A stretch of DNA of 53,136 nucleotides, from positions 2,663,610 to 2,716,745 of the forward strand of contig BFEA01000044.1 in assembly GCA_003427395.1 (NCBI GenBank), read 5' to 3'. The stretch's first letter is position 1. Every line of letters begins with the position of its first letter. The stretch is from Chara braunii (lineage: Eukaryota; Streptophyta; Charophyceae; Charales; Characeae). Shown one piece after another: positions 41,597 through 50,828 of the stretch. The position numbers and the translations under genes were made by a program. The notes under the pieces are model-generated. The model did not search any database and had not been told where the DNA came from. It saw only the letters and a program-made list of their open reading frames with translations.

Positions 41597-42290
41597 CGGG
41601 TGCCCAAGATAGATGACGTTGTTCCGCCCTTAGATTTCTCTAAGTTATAATAAGTTGAGTTTTCGTGAGGATGTTGAACACTTCCTCAAGGTGCTTCATG
41701 TGTTCCTCAATCAATTTGCTAAAAATCAGAATATCATCCAAATACACAACCACAAATCAACCAATCTCTTCGCGGAGAACCTTGTCCATGAGACTTTAAA
41801 AGGTGGTTGGTGCATTCGTGAGACCGAAGGGCATTGCAGTGAAATCGTAAAGCCCATCGAGTGTCTTGTACGCAGACTTGTGTTGGTCTGGAGGATCGAC
41901 TTCAATCTGGTGGTAGCCAAACTTTAGGTCGATCTTGGAAAAAACCTCGCACCTACCTACAAATCAAGCAAATCATGTGTGCGTGGTAATGGGTATGAAT
42001 CAATACACATACAGAGCTTGCCTCCTTTTTTAGGGACAAACAAAACGAGTGCACCAAATTCAAATTCGCTAGGATAAATCCATCCCTGGTCCATCATCTC
42101 ATCAATCTATTTTCGAAGTCCCAACTCGCCGGATCCCATACGGTCTATGCACCCCCTTGGAGGAACTGCACCTTCGACCAGCTAAATCGTATGCATGACC
42201 AAACGTGTGGGGACTCCACGTGGTTCACCCAGAACTTCCGAGAATCCGTCGAGTAGGCTTCGGATGTTTGTTGGGACCGGTGGGGGTGGG
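41597..42290 (-). pseudogene. R3 reverse transcriptase (broken)
   Basis: On the minus strand: [38 protein letters not shown]-like shifted residues and FVVVYLDDILIFSK with YLDD intact at 41733-41744. A TGA at 41757-41759 stands directly before FVVVYLDD. Other frameshifts lie near 41940-42000, where a segment between the KIDLKSGYHQ region and the fingers is shortened. Confidence 0.84.
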
Positions 42291-42539
42291 GAAAAGGATC
42301 ACCTAGATCAGGTCACAAATTATTAATGGAGGCAACCCATTGTGAAGCAGAGTCATTTGGACAAGAGGTAGGTAGTAAAGTGTTAGAAGTAGATACATTA
42401 TGTGAAGTAGAACTTGTACTAGGTGCAAAAGTAGAGGGCACATGAGTAGGACGAACGACAGCAACATACAACTGTTTGTCCTCATTGTGCTTGCGCCACT
42501 TCCTGCAGATTTGTATGGGAGTCACGTGGGATTCGTGCT

Positions 42540-42860
42540 TCTCATCCAAGAGGACGGGAAGCTCGTTCCGTTAAGCGTCTTTGACCATGAAAATTGGCTC
42601 CTTCCACTTGGTCCATTCACATTGGGATTGCAACCAGCCCATGCCGAGGACTGCATCAAAGGGACACATATCACGGACACAAAAGTTCAATGCGTGGGTG
42701 ACCGCCTTGTCCTTGTCAAAGGTAGTGCGAACACCTTTGTCTACATGCAAAACCCACTTTGCGTATCCCGTGCAGTGACACAAAGTTAGTTGTGGCACCA
42801 CAATCAATCAAGACACAATATAACAGTGATCTATGAGAAGTTTGAAGAAGATTAACCTCA
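42540..42860 (-). pseudogene. R3 aspartic protease region
   Basis: VLIDCGATTNFVSLHGIRKVGF (about 42765-42830) carries the active site with the same Cys variant as G. After a frame break come CPFDAVLGMGWLQSQ and KWKEPIFMVKDA (42571-42700), matching G's CPFDAVIGLGWL and FMVKDA. Confidence 0.82.
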
Positions 42861-44164
42861 CTGTCCCTTGCACGCTCATGTTTCATCTCAGCGCAATGCT
42901 CTAGGCGATAGTAAAAGTCGACCTTTCCAGACTCCTCCCAAGGCTCAACATACAAAGCATGACAAACTTCACCCTTGGAATCAGCAGATGATGGGGCTTC
43001 AAGAGAGGACTGCTGATTTGCGCCAGGTTCAGTCTCCCTTGCTATAGAGGGTGCTGATGTCCACTCTACCCCCGATTCTGGTTTTCTTGCAGCATATAAC
43101 AATCTTGGACTTTGTGATTCGGTTTCAGGCAATGCAGGCATACTCTTTATTGAGCCTACTCCTCCAATCATTTTCAGTGATCCAAACGTCGACCCAAGGT
43201 TTTGTGGTTGCACCCTCCGATTTCATTGGGATTTTGACTCCATTAGGAAGTTGGGACATAGTTCTTCCCTCAATTCCTAATGGTCCCTTTCTATTGGCAA
43301 TCTTTTTAAAGGCAATAAAATTCTCCTCATCGTGGTTCGCATCAGACTCATGGGCTGCAGAGGGACAAACTTTTTCAAGGTCTTGTTCTTGATATTCACC
43401 AAGAGTGGGGTCGTCTGCATAGGCATCCTCGTCCACCTCCAACAGGTCATGCACAACAAAAGGGTTACTGCATCCAAACAAGATTGTTCGCTCATTTCTA
43501 ATCCAGAGGTGGCAAACATCTGGCTATGGTAGGTTTGAAGGTTTTTCATGGAGCTCGACCACTTGTTGCATTTGATGTTGTCAAGCTGGCTCCTTGCCCT
43601 TGCAGCGACATGTGGATGCATGTATTATTTAATTAAGAGTTCTTCAAGGATGGCAACCGGAGTGGCTTTAAGCCACCGGGTCAGATCTATCTTTGGGACC
43701 CCAGCTCGCATAGACTAGATTTGAAGCCCCGTACAAGGGGGTCAACATTCGTTCCCATGATCCCTGACTGGGTCTCTGTCCGAGTTCCCAAAACCTCAAA
43801 ATGAGCTCTCATGGAGCTGATCCAGGATTCAATCTCTTCCTTGCCGTCGTACTTATACGGTATCTACACCGCCTTTCGATCCCGGAATCGCCACAGCTGG
43901 GACCAGCACCTTCTGGTTCCGATCTTCGGGTTGCAGCCATTGCAGAATTTCCCGCATTGTCGCTTGTGTAGCAACAACGGAATCTGCACCTGCTGTGGGT
44001 CCCAAAAGGTTTGCCATCACACTCAAAGAGCAAGACGAAGAAGATACGGTAAGAGGGGCAAGGCTAGCAGCTCCGGAACCCGAGGGTAGAGGAAGAGGAT
44101 TGGCCACTTGGGCTTGTCGCAGTGTAATGACCTCTACTGTCAAGTCACGGTTCTTACTAATCAT
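42861..44164 (-). pseudogene. R3 gag, with capsid start and CCHC knuckle (frameshifted)
   Basis: On the minus strand from 44164: an N-terminal stretch MISKNRDLTVEVITLRQAQ with a coiled tendency, then the gag fold start IPYKYDGKEEIESWISSMRA (about 43810-43870). A low-complexity acidic middle (LLEVDEDAYADDPTLGEYQE, 43400-43450) follows, then KPWVDVWITENDW and the knuckle CIACLKPNHKVQDC around 43110-43150. The gag-protease linker (SLEAPSSADSKGEVCHALY) continues without the insert found in G. Confidence 0.83.
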
Positions 44165-44378
44165 ATCGGTAAGATCCTCCCGAAGTTTCCAAAATTTTGT
44201 GAATACTTTGGAGAACTGAGTAGTATATTCCTCAAGGTTCCGGACTTGAAAGGTAGAGGTGAGGATGTGTTGCAGTTGTTCCCCACACTATTCTTTGCTC
44301 AGTGAGGGAATCGTTTCTAAGATGGACAATTGACTTTTAGGCAACAACTCCCTCTCTTCCTCCGTCTGCTGTTCCCTT

Positions 44379-44382
44379 TTAA
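44379..44382. repeat. TTAA flank, left of element E
   Basis: TTAA directly before ACCACCACTACCC. Confidence 0.8.
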
Positions 44383-45563
44383 ACCACCACTACCCATGCC
44401 AGCCTAAATTCGCTTGCCTGGCCTTACAGGCCGGGTTCTTGGGTGGGCGGTGACCTGCAGGCGCAGGCGGGCCCGGTCCAAGGATTTCAAGCGCCAACTT
44501 AGACGATTTTTCGCAGTCAGAAGACTTGAAAAACAAATCTGAAAATTTGAGATCCTGTAGATTAGATTGTGAGATTTCCAGGAAAATTATCAAAAAAGTG
44601 AAAAAAATAATTAGACCATGAAATAAATGCCACGTCGTTTCGTCGCATTTTCTAATTTTGCCACTCAACCACGTGTGGGCCAACGAGAAAAGTACCCCGA
44701 TTTCCGTGATTTTTTGTGCTCAGAAGGATGACTCAACAACTCTGCAGATTGCAGGGCCTGTGGATTTGGTCGTTGTCTTGCCACGAAAAATCTTTATTTA
44801 AAAAAAAAAACATACCATGAAATAAATGCCGCGCCAATTAGTCCCATCTTCCATTTTTGCTGCCCTATCACGTGTCGGCCAACAAGAAATACCCCAACTT
44901 CAGCGGTTTTTTACGTCCAATACAATGCTTTAGGTCTTTCTAGGGGAAAAAATAAATAAATAAATAAATAAAATAAACCTCGAAAGAAATCATAGGGGCA
45001 ATTTGACGTTTTTTTTTTTGTTTTTTTTTTTTTTTTTTCTCAGAACCTCGCGGTTCTGGGGAGCAACAGCCCGGTTCCTATTCCACCGACAAGTCAATAT
45101 GAAGTACATTAGGAACTCACACACGCTCCTCCCCATTATGGCTGGGAGGTCCGAGAGGGCGGCATTGATTGCTTCCTTGTGGAAGGATGTACCCCCCCTC
45201 ACCCCTGCCTAAGTTAACCTGCACTGCTAGATCTGCTGGCCGCAGTCCTGCTCCTCTCAGCTTTTATAGCTGTCAGATCATTGTACTATGTTAGAGCGGA
45301 CTGGGGCGTGTGAACCAGTTCTTCCTTGCCTGTGCTACACTGTCCCTCCCGCAAACCACTATGGCCTAATTCACTGCTGAGATTTGGAGGATGCCCGGAC
45401 CAGATGCCCCCCCCACCAGCTTTCTATGAGGGATGTCTCTTTTTTGCACCTTTTAGCCTTTGTTTTTGCCACTCTGCCAGTTCCCCCCACTGTGCTACCG
45501 GTACCCCTCATGGACCTGTGCTACCGGTCCCCCCTAATTTAGGACGGCAGGGTTAGTGGTGGT
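44383..45563. mobile_element. TTAA-family element E (1181 bp)
   Basis: Left end ACCACCACTACCCATGCC; right end GTTAGTGGTGGT here and GGCAGGGGTAGTGGTGGT in the duplicate at 45604, giving inverted termini of up to 18 bp with one mismatch. The right flank is TTCA, a likely mutated TTAA. The interior has a (TAAA)n run (44951-44977), a long T tract (45010-45039) and two similar AATAAATGCCRCG...CACGTGTSGGCCAAC blocks (44630 and 44825). No transposase. It lies in R3's leader/gag upstream region. Confidence 0.8.
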
Positions 45564-45622
45564 TTCAGAGCACCCTCATAGAGGACGGCAGGGGTAGTGG
45601 TGGTTTCAGAGCACCCTCATAG
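45541..45622 (+). repeat. 41-bp tandem duplication spanning the right end of element E
   Basis: AGGACGGCAGGGKTAGTGGT...AGAGCACCCTCATAG at 45541 and 45582; the unit joins the last 23 bases of E to 18 bases of flank. Confidence 0.9.
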
Positions 45623-46589
45623 AGTACATGTAGATACCGTTTTTCCGCATCACAAGCTGCATTCAATAAAGCCTGCCACTACGCTGAGGTTAACTGCGGC
45701 TGGGCCATTTTTGGACCGTTACTGTCAACAGATGGGTTGTAGAGACGCCAACCAACAAAGGAATCAGACTCTCAAGAGGTACACTCCCCTTTTCGCTTGC
45801 ACGAACACTCTGTTTCCCAGTCCTTGTCCACTCCAAAAGGTCACTTTCCCGCTCTTCCTTTTCTCTCTATTCCATTTGGTAACTAGTCTCCTCGGGCATT
45901 GAAAATGAACTCCAAGAAAAAAAAAAAACCAAAAAGCTCAAGGAAGAGAGGGTACAACTCCTAGCCGGAGCTGCATTACATTTGGACTAGAGAGCAGCAA
46001 AAAAATATATATATATTCACATGAGGTCTGAGCCAGCGACTCAGCCTGATCAGACTGAATACGAGATCCCCTCGAGTCCAGTCTGATCAGTTCCATGACC
46101 ATACAACAAATCAGACAACAAGTGACGATATGCAACAATGGAGAATTGAGTGGTGTACAAGGTGCGAGCCAAGCCATGAACGGTCCAATCAAAGCATGTG
46201 AAACGTCTCAGCGGAGATCCCCTAGACAGCGGGTGTCCTAACCAAAAGAATAAAACTCTGGATCCCAATTAGAAAGAAAACGAACCAATGTCTAACAGAT
46301 TTGGGTCCAAGGGGCCCTTCTTGCTTGGGTCCGATCCCACTGGGTCCCTAAGGGTCCCGCGTACGCCGTGACCGGGTCCCAACAAAGAGGAGTCCCCCAC
46401 GGACTCTGCCTCTACTATACTGAAAAGAACAGATTTCAACCGGGGTCCCAACAAAGAGGAGTCCCACACAGACTCTGCCTCTACTATACCGAAAAGAACA
46501 GATTTCAACTTCCAGAAGAACCTACAGTCTACAGCCGTTCAGAGATGAAAAGACGAAGCATTATAGAAGGACTCAACATTCAAATCAAG
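45623..46589. other. R3 upstream region of uncertain origin
   Basis: No matching part in G and no recognised domain. It contains a 69-bp tandem duplication, listed separately. It may be leader specific to R3 or a further insertion. Confidence 0.45.
46374..46511 (+). repeat. 69-bp tandem duplication
   Basis: GGGTCCCAACAAAGAGGAGTCC... to ...GAACAGATTTCAAC twice, starting at 46374 and 46443. Confidence 0.9.
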
Positions 46590-47299
46590 ATACTTCATTC
46601 CTCCATACATCAGGTGAGTATACTTCATTCCTCCATCCATCAGGTGAGTAAGTAGTTCACACAATCAATACCACAGAGTAGGAAAGAAACCCAGAATAAC
46701 CCCAACAGGACAATCAATACCATGCATGCACATACATGGGAATCCCGTAGGTGCACGACACTTACCTGAGTGGCCTGAGCTTTGAGATGAATAGAACTCA
46801 CCCCCCTCTCACATGATCCTCCTCACCCCTGTAACGCTACCTCTACACAAGTGTCCTATCTCCTAGGAGGGTCTGACTCCAACACCCAAGTGCAACGGCA
46901 GATCCCCCACCGATGCTGAAGAACAAAGTAAGAACAAAGTAGCAACCAACAGTCTTTAGATGCAAAATGGTTGTTGTCCCTCAAGCTTGCCTACTTGAGG
47001 GAAGCCCTAAAGTCGCCAAGTGTCTCCCTTGAATCAGATTCCAGGTGCAAGTGCCTCTCACTGTTGCTTCTCTCAAATTGTAGCATGACGTTTCCACGAA
47101 ATGTCTCGCCACCCCAAACTTGCTCTCAAACAACCTGGTTAGGTCCAGCGTCTACCCAACACGACCTAACCTGGTGGGGCAGCTTCCCTTAGCCACGCTG
47201 CCCCACTTCCCTCACAACCAACCCTAACCCTAAGTGATGCCCTCTACCACTTAAGTTAGGGTTAGTGCAGCAAAGTCGACTCTCGCCAGAAAGTAGAAT
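46590..47299 (-). other. Leader of R3
   Basis: Shared with G: the conserved donor-like CTCAGGTAAGTGTCG (46756-46770, minus strand) and the CTAACCCTAAGTG block next to the primer site. A 30-bp unit (TACTTCATTCCTCCATMCATCAGGTGAGTA) is tandemly duplicated at 46591-46650. Confidence 0.7.
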
Positions 47300-47314
47300 C
47301 CGCTTTGATACCAA
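47300..47314 (-). promoter_or_regulatory. Primer binding site of R3 (initiator tRNA-Met type)
   Basis: Minus strand TTGGTATCAAAGCGG adjoining the LTR end CATAACA. Differs by one base from the canonical TGGTATCAGAGC. Confidence 0.92.
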
Positions 47315-47373
47315 TGTTATGATCCTGGCCAATTTTGAAGTAAACATTCATCAAAAAGTACAAAGTCGACTAG
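47315..47373 (-). repeat. Truncated 5' LTR stub of R3 (59 bp)
   Basis: Matches the first 59 bases of the 3' LTR as written on the plus strand (TGTTATGATCCTGGCCAATT... to ...AAGTCGAC), then changes abruptly into R4 gag. More than 1.7 kb of LTR is missing. Confidence 0.88.
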
Positions 47374-48560
47374 CGTCCTGTTTCCAATAATGGCAATAGT
47401 TTACCTCTTGGAGGAAGCCGGCGTGGTCTACATCTATCTTTACTGAACTTCTCATATGTCATGCCCTCTTCCTTGGTATGGGCATACAGTTGGGATCGAC
47501 AGGGTTCAGGAAGTGCTCGTGCAAAGTTGACCATGGTCAGGTCAGTGCAAGAGTTTGTCCATAGTAGCCTTTAGTGCGGACACACTCTTCCATTTCCAAT
47601 TGGCTATGTTGAGGATCAAATGTTTTGTCCGTCGGGCTAAGTTTTCATCCTCAAATCGATTCTTTAAGGCCAAGAAGAAATCTACATGTGGATTCGTTGG
47701 GAGTATTCTACCATTGATGTGCAGCCTACTTCCTTCATTAGGGAGAGAGCAAATCGGCAGCCTCCAACCTTGCTGCAAACTCCTCCCCGGAGCTCAATTT
47801 TTCCCACATTTTTCAGCAGGGCGGTCAACTCTTGGGCAGCATGCAGCAGAGCATCAGTTACGAGGGTCAGGTTTTCCTTAACTTCCACTTCCTTGGCTCG
47901 TTCTTCCTCAATTGCTGTTGGACTTTCTTCCCTTCCTCCTTTATCCTCCTCTTCTCATCAAACTCCTTCCTCTTCTGGGTTAGAAGTCGCTGGTGGACAC
48001 GTTCTTTCTGCAATCAGCGGGTCCCTTTCTTCACCATCACCCGCAGCCTCCAATCTCGCTGCAAACTCCTCCCCCCTTCCTCTGACTCGGCTGACATTTC
48101 ACTATGGAATCCAAATTTCGCCACCCAGTCCTCATCGTCTGGTTGAATGATCCTCAATTGCCCAGCTTGGCTACTCTCCAAGATTTCCTCTTCTTTTCCT
48201 TCTTCGTTCCTGCTTCTGTTTTTCCAAGATTCTTAATTTCTCCTCTAATTCCCTTCTTTCCTTCTCCAGTCTCTCTTTATCCTCCTCTTTCTTCTTCTGT
48301 TTCTCCTCCTCCTCCGCCAGCCTCCTATCGATCTCAGCCTGCTGTTCAGTTGTGTATGGCTGGGTGGACGCTCTGGATCGGCTCATGACATGCACACCAA
48401 AAGGCTGGGCAAGCCCCAGTGGAAAGAGGAAACGGAGTATGGGCCCCCATATCACGGACAGGGACAGGAGGCCGAACATCGGGTAGTCATCCATGGTGAG
48501 GGTCAACACAGATAAGTTGACTCCGCCTCCCCACCACGTAGACCTACTCCTCAACACTTA
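47374..48560 (-). pseudogene. R4: gag relic of the R2 family
   Basis: On the minus strand the same order as R2 gag: DDYPMFGLLSLSVIWGP and TQPYTTEQQAEIDRRLAE, a long Glu/Lys/Arg coiled coil (48171-48557), SLMKEVGCTSMVEYSQ, FFLALKNRFEDENLARRTKHL, WKWKSVSALKATMDKLL and FARALPEPCRSQL. It stops at 47374 against the R3 LTR stub. It is broken by frameshifts. It may be the upstream half of the element whose integrase is R5, with the middle lost. Confidence 0.82.
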
Positions 48561-49480
48561 ACTAATCCTAACCTAAATCAGGGTCTGACTCGTCTACTTC
48601 CCTACCCAGTTCTGTCATTACAACTCTCCTAACAGCCGGTGGGCAACCAGCAGTTTAAGGTCATCCCTGCAGTGACCTGTACAGGCCTCAAGAATTATTT
48701 AACGATGCAAACAGGATGCTAAGGTAATTTCATTGCCTAACTTTCTAGGTGACTAGAAATAGGAAACTCCACTGTATGCGGGAAACTCCTCGAATAGATT
48801 CGTGCCCACTAAGCCTGAAGGACCCTTCTCCCCTCACTGATTGCAACAATTTTCGAGTGTAACTACCACCAGAATGGTAAGCCGGTCGGTACCGGTCCTT
48901 GGGGGATATCCCTGGCGTCCTCAACTGGTGGACCTTACATCTCACCCTGCTCTTTCCGTGCATTAAGCTGGCCAACCCTACTGCCCTCTACAACTCCTCA
49001 CCACGTCCCTTCGAGTCTTCGGTTGCACGCAGGTCAGTACCAGTCATTGACCATATCCTAGTTGTTTTACTAGCGCCCGCCGCTCATTGCCCTTCCTCCC
49101 TACTAGGTCTCTGGATACCTCCAGCTGGCAAGATGCAACCCTAGACCTCGACGATGCATTCAAAGACGAAGCAGACTCGACACTCAGAATTCAGATGCGA
49201 CCAGATGCCGTCAACAGAAACCCTAATTTTCAGCACAGGTCACCAGGGAAGTACTTGGGAACGTAATATTCACAACAGATAAATTGCAGAAAGACAAGGG
49301 TCGGGCAAGAAGCACTTCACATTGTCTTCAACACTTCGTCGGTGATGCTCCACGATCGCAGGTATGCTTCCTCAACTTTTGCCCCTTCTCCTTCGGCCCT
49401 CAATATATAGATTTCTTATTTGATTTTTTATCACCTGCTAACCTTCTTCTTGCAAGCGCCTGCAGGCGAACTTCTTGGCA
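48561..49480. other. Spacer without recognisable gene
   Basis: Short frames only; no domain seen. Confidence 0.5.
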
Positions 49481-49488
49481 GCGCCTCA

Positions 49489-49706
49489 TCTCGGTTTGGC
49501 TTCTCACGTGTGAACTCTCATGTGAATGTTCATTGATGTATACTTCGATCATTTCAGTGCTGGCCTCCTTGCCAGCGCCTGAAATCCGAGTAGGTGCAGC
49601 GGGAACCAGCTCCAATACCACTGAAATGATAAGTACTCGTCAAGTTCCGACTCGCATACATCAATGAACATTCACACGAGTTCACACGTGAGAAGCCAAA
49701 CCGAGA
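49489..49706. repeat. Foldback inverted repeat
   Basis: Left arm 49489-49557 (TCTCGGTTTGGCTTCTCACG... to ...GATCATTTCAG) and right arm 49621-49706, its reverse complement, apart from about 24 unpaired bases in the right arm (49631-49654). Spacer about 63 bases. It could form a long hairpin in DNA or RNA. Confidence 0.88.
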
Positions 49707-50676
49707 TACAATCAGCACATGAAGTTGTCGTCTCCAAAATTATCATCAATATACAAGAATGAAGAATGTTCATCTTCAGCGGTGCTGCTGCACACACACA
49801 CACCCAACGAATCTCAACCAGATGGTGGCTATGGCTTCTCCCTTCTCTCTCCCTCTCTCTCTTAGTCTTGCTTCTCTCTCTGACTTGGCTCGCTCTGCCT
49901 CACTCTTTCTCTAACCTAGATCGTCACCCTGGATACACCCACTAAGGCACTTTTTCAGGTGCGAAGTGCCTTAGTTGCCTTAACGCACAAGTACCAGCAG
50001 CGCTTCCGCATACTGCAAACTGAAGGAGTGATGATCCGCTGCACTGTAGCAGCTTGACTTGCCTTGGCCAGCTTCAGACCGGTACCAGTTGGCCGCGACC
50101 TGTCGGCTGCAAACATTTTATCGGTCCGGTACCCTCCGGACTTTCCTGGGACTTGCTGCAAAATTGGACTTGGGACTGTTGGACTGGACTGGACTTCTCT
50201 GGACTTTTCTTGTCAGGTACCCGACGGACTTCTACCAACCTACGACTTTTCGGTACCGACACCTACCGACCTACGACATTTCACCTTACGGACCCTTCGG
50301 CCTATCCTACCGGGACAACCTGGGACTGAGACACTTCGAACTCCGGGACCAGGACTGGGGTGTCTGCAGCATGAATCCTTTAACATTGTATAATGCCCAA
50401 ATAATGGCATGTTTAAAATTAAAAAATAAAAATAAAAATAATAATAGTAATAATAATAATTAAGGCATATGTGTTTTCTCTGTTTGTCTGACTGCATAAA
50501 TGTGCTGTGGTATGGTTCTGTGAGCCTATAAAAACAATTGAGAGAGAGCTACCTACATGCCGTATGTGTGAAATTGAAGGGGAAGAAAGGCCCTATCCCA
50601 CTTATTGTGGAGAACTGAAACCCAGACCATCGTCTTTCTTCCTTTCACAAAAGAAAAAAACAGGGAGCCAACATAC
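49707..50676. other. Intron sequence next to the LCBK1 donor
   Basis: Contains an AAT/AAAT-rich tract at 50419-50461 and a CT-rich stretch at 49840-49880. The GGAC/GGTACC-rich part at 50070-50350 gives overlapping frames in all phases and is not credible as coding. Confidence 0.55.
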
Positions 50677-50823
50677 CTTCACAATGGAAATAGCAGCAGA
50701 GATCGGGTCTCGTATCCCTAGGACACTCCAACAAAGAGAATTATCTGAGCCAGCAGGAATAATGCCAATTGGAACTTCCATGGCTTGCGCAGAATCTTTA
50801 CGAGAGAATAGTCCATTCAAAAC
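50677..50823 (-). CDS. LCBK1: Sphingoid long-chain base kinase (LCBK1-like), internal exon upstream of the giant intron
   Basis: Long-chain base kinases phosphorylate sphingosine or phytosphingosine at C1 using ATP, at endomembranes or the plasma membrane, through a diacylglycerol-kinase-type catalytic domain. The 49 codons read from VLNGLFSRKD to ISAAISIVK. They include VPIGIIPAGSDNSL, the plant form of the PxGSxN nucleotide-binding block, and LGIRDPISAA. From memory of the plant LCBK1 family this matches nearly residue for residue, with no indels. The exon ends AAG/GTATGT, a good donor. The acceptor could be AGCAG/GTTTTG (used here, phase 0) or ATGCAG five bases earlier, which would end the exon at 50828. 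The preceding exon, expected to end in GDGIINE, is not visible in the 2.3 kb to the right. Codons are intact, unlike every transposon frame here. Confidence 0.93.
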
Positions 50824-50828
50824 CTGCT

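Larger units (their letters stand above)
37562..47373 (-). mobile_element. R3: Ty3/gypsy chromovirus related to G, 5' LTR truncated
   Basis: Read on the minus strand from right to left: 59-bp stub of the 5' LTR, primer site, leader, gag with CCHC knuckle, DCGAT protease, RT, RNase H, integrase, chromodomain-like tail, polypurine tract and 1799-bp 3' LTR. It shares LTR, leader and protein sequence with G but keeps the gag capsid part that G lacks. It is in the same direction as the LCBK1-like gene. A TTAA element (E) sits between gag and leader. Frames are broken. Confidence 0.9.
14629..50676 (-). other. Giant (36,048 bp) phase-0 intron of the LCBK1-like gene
   Basis: The bounds come from the donor GTATGT at 50676-50671 and the acceptor TTTTCAG ending at 14629 (both minus strand). 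Joining the flanking exons gives the expected protein with no missing residue. Inside lie elements G (antisense to the gene), R3, R4 and R5 (sense to the gene), TTAA-flanked elements, an organelle-derived insert, and the hairpin arrays. The boundaries are seen in sequence; use of the whole span as one intron is inferred from family alignment from memory and needs transcript evidence. Confidence 0.82.

Noticed and set aside
47220-47260. CCCTAACCCTAA resembling a telomere repeat
   Set aside because: Only two units, inside the R3 leader, and G has the same leader block; not an array.
50059-50463. Overlapping 109- and 134-codon frames
   Set aside because: Open in all three phases because of a GGAC/TACC-rich repeat-like stretch; no domain.
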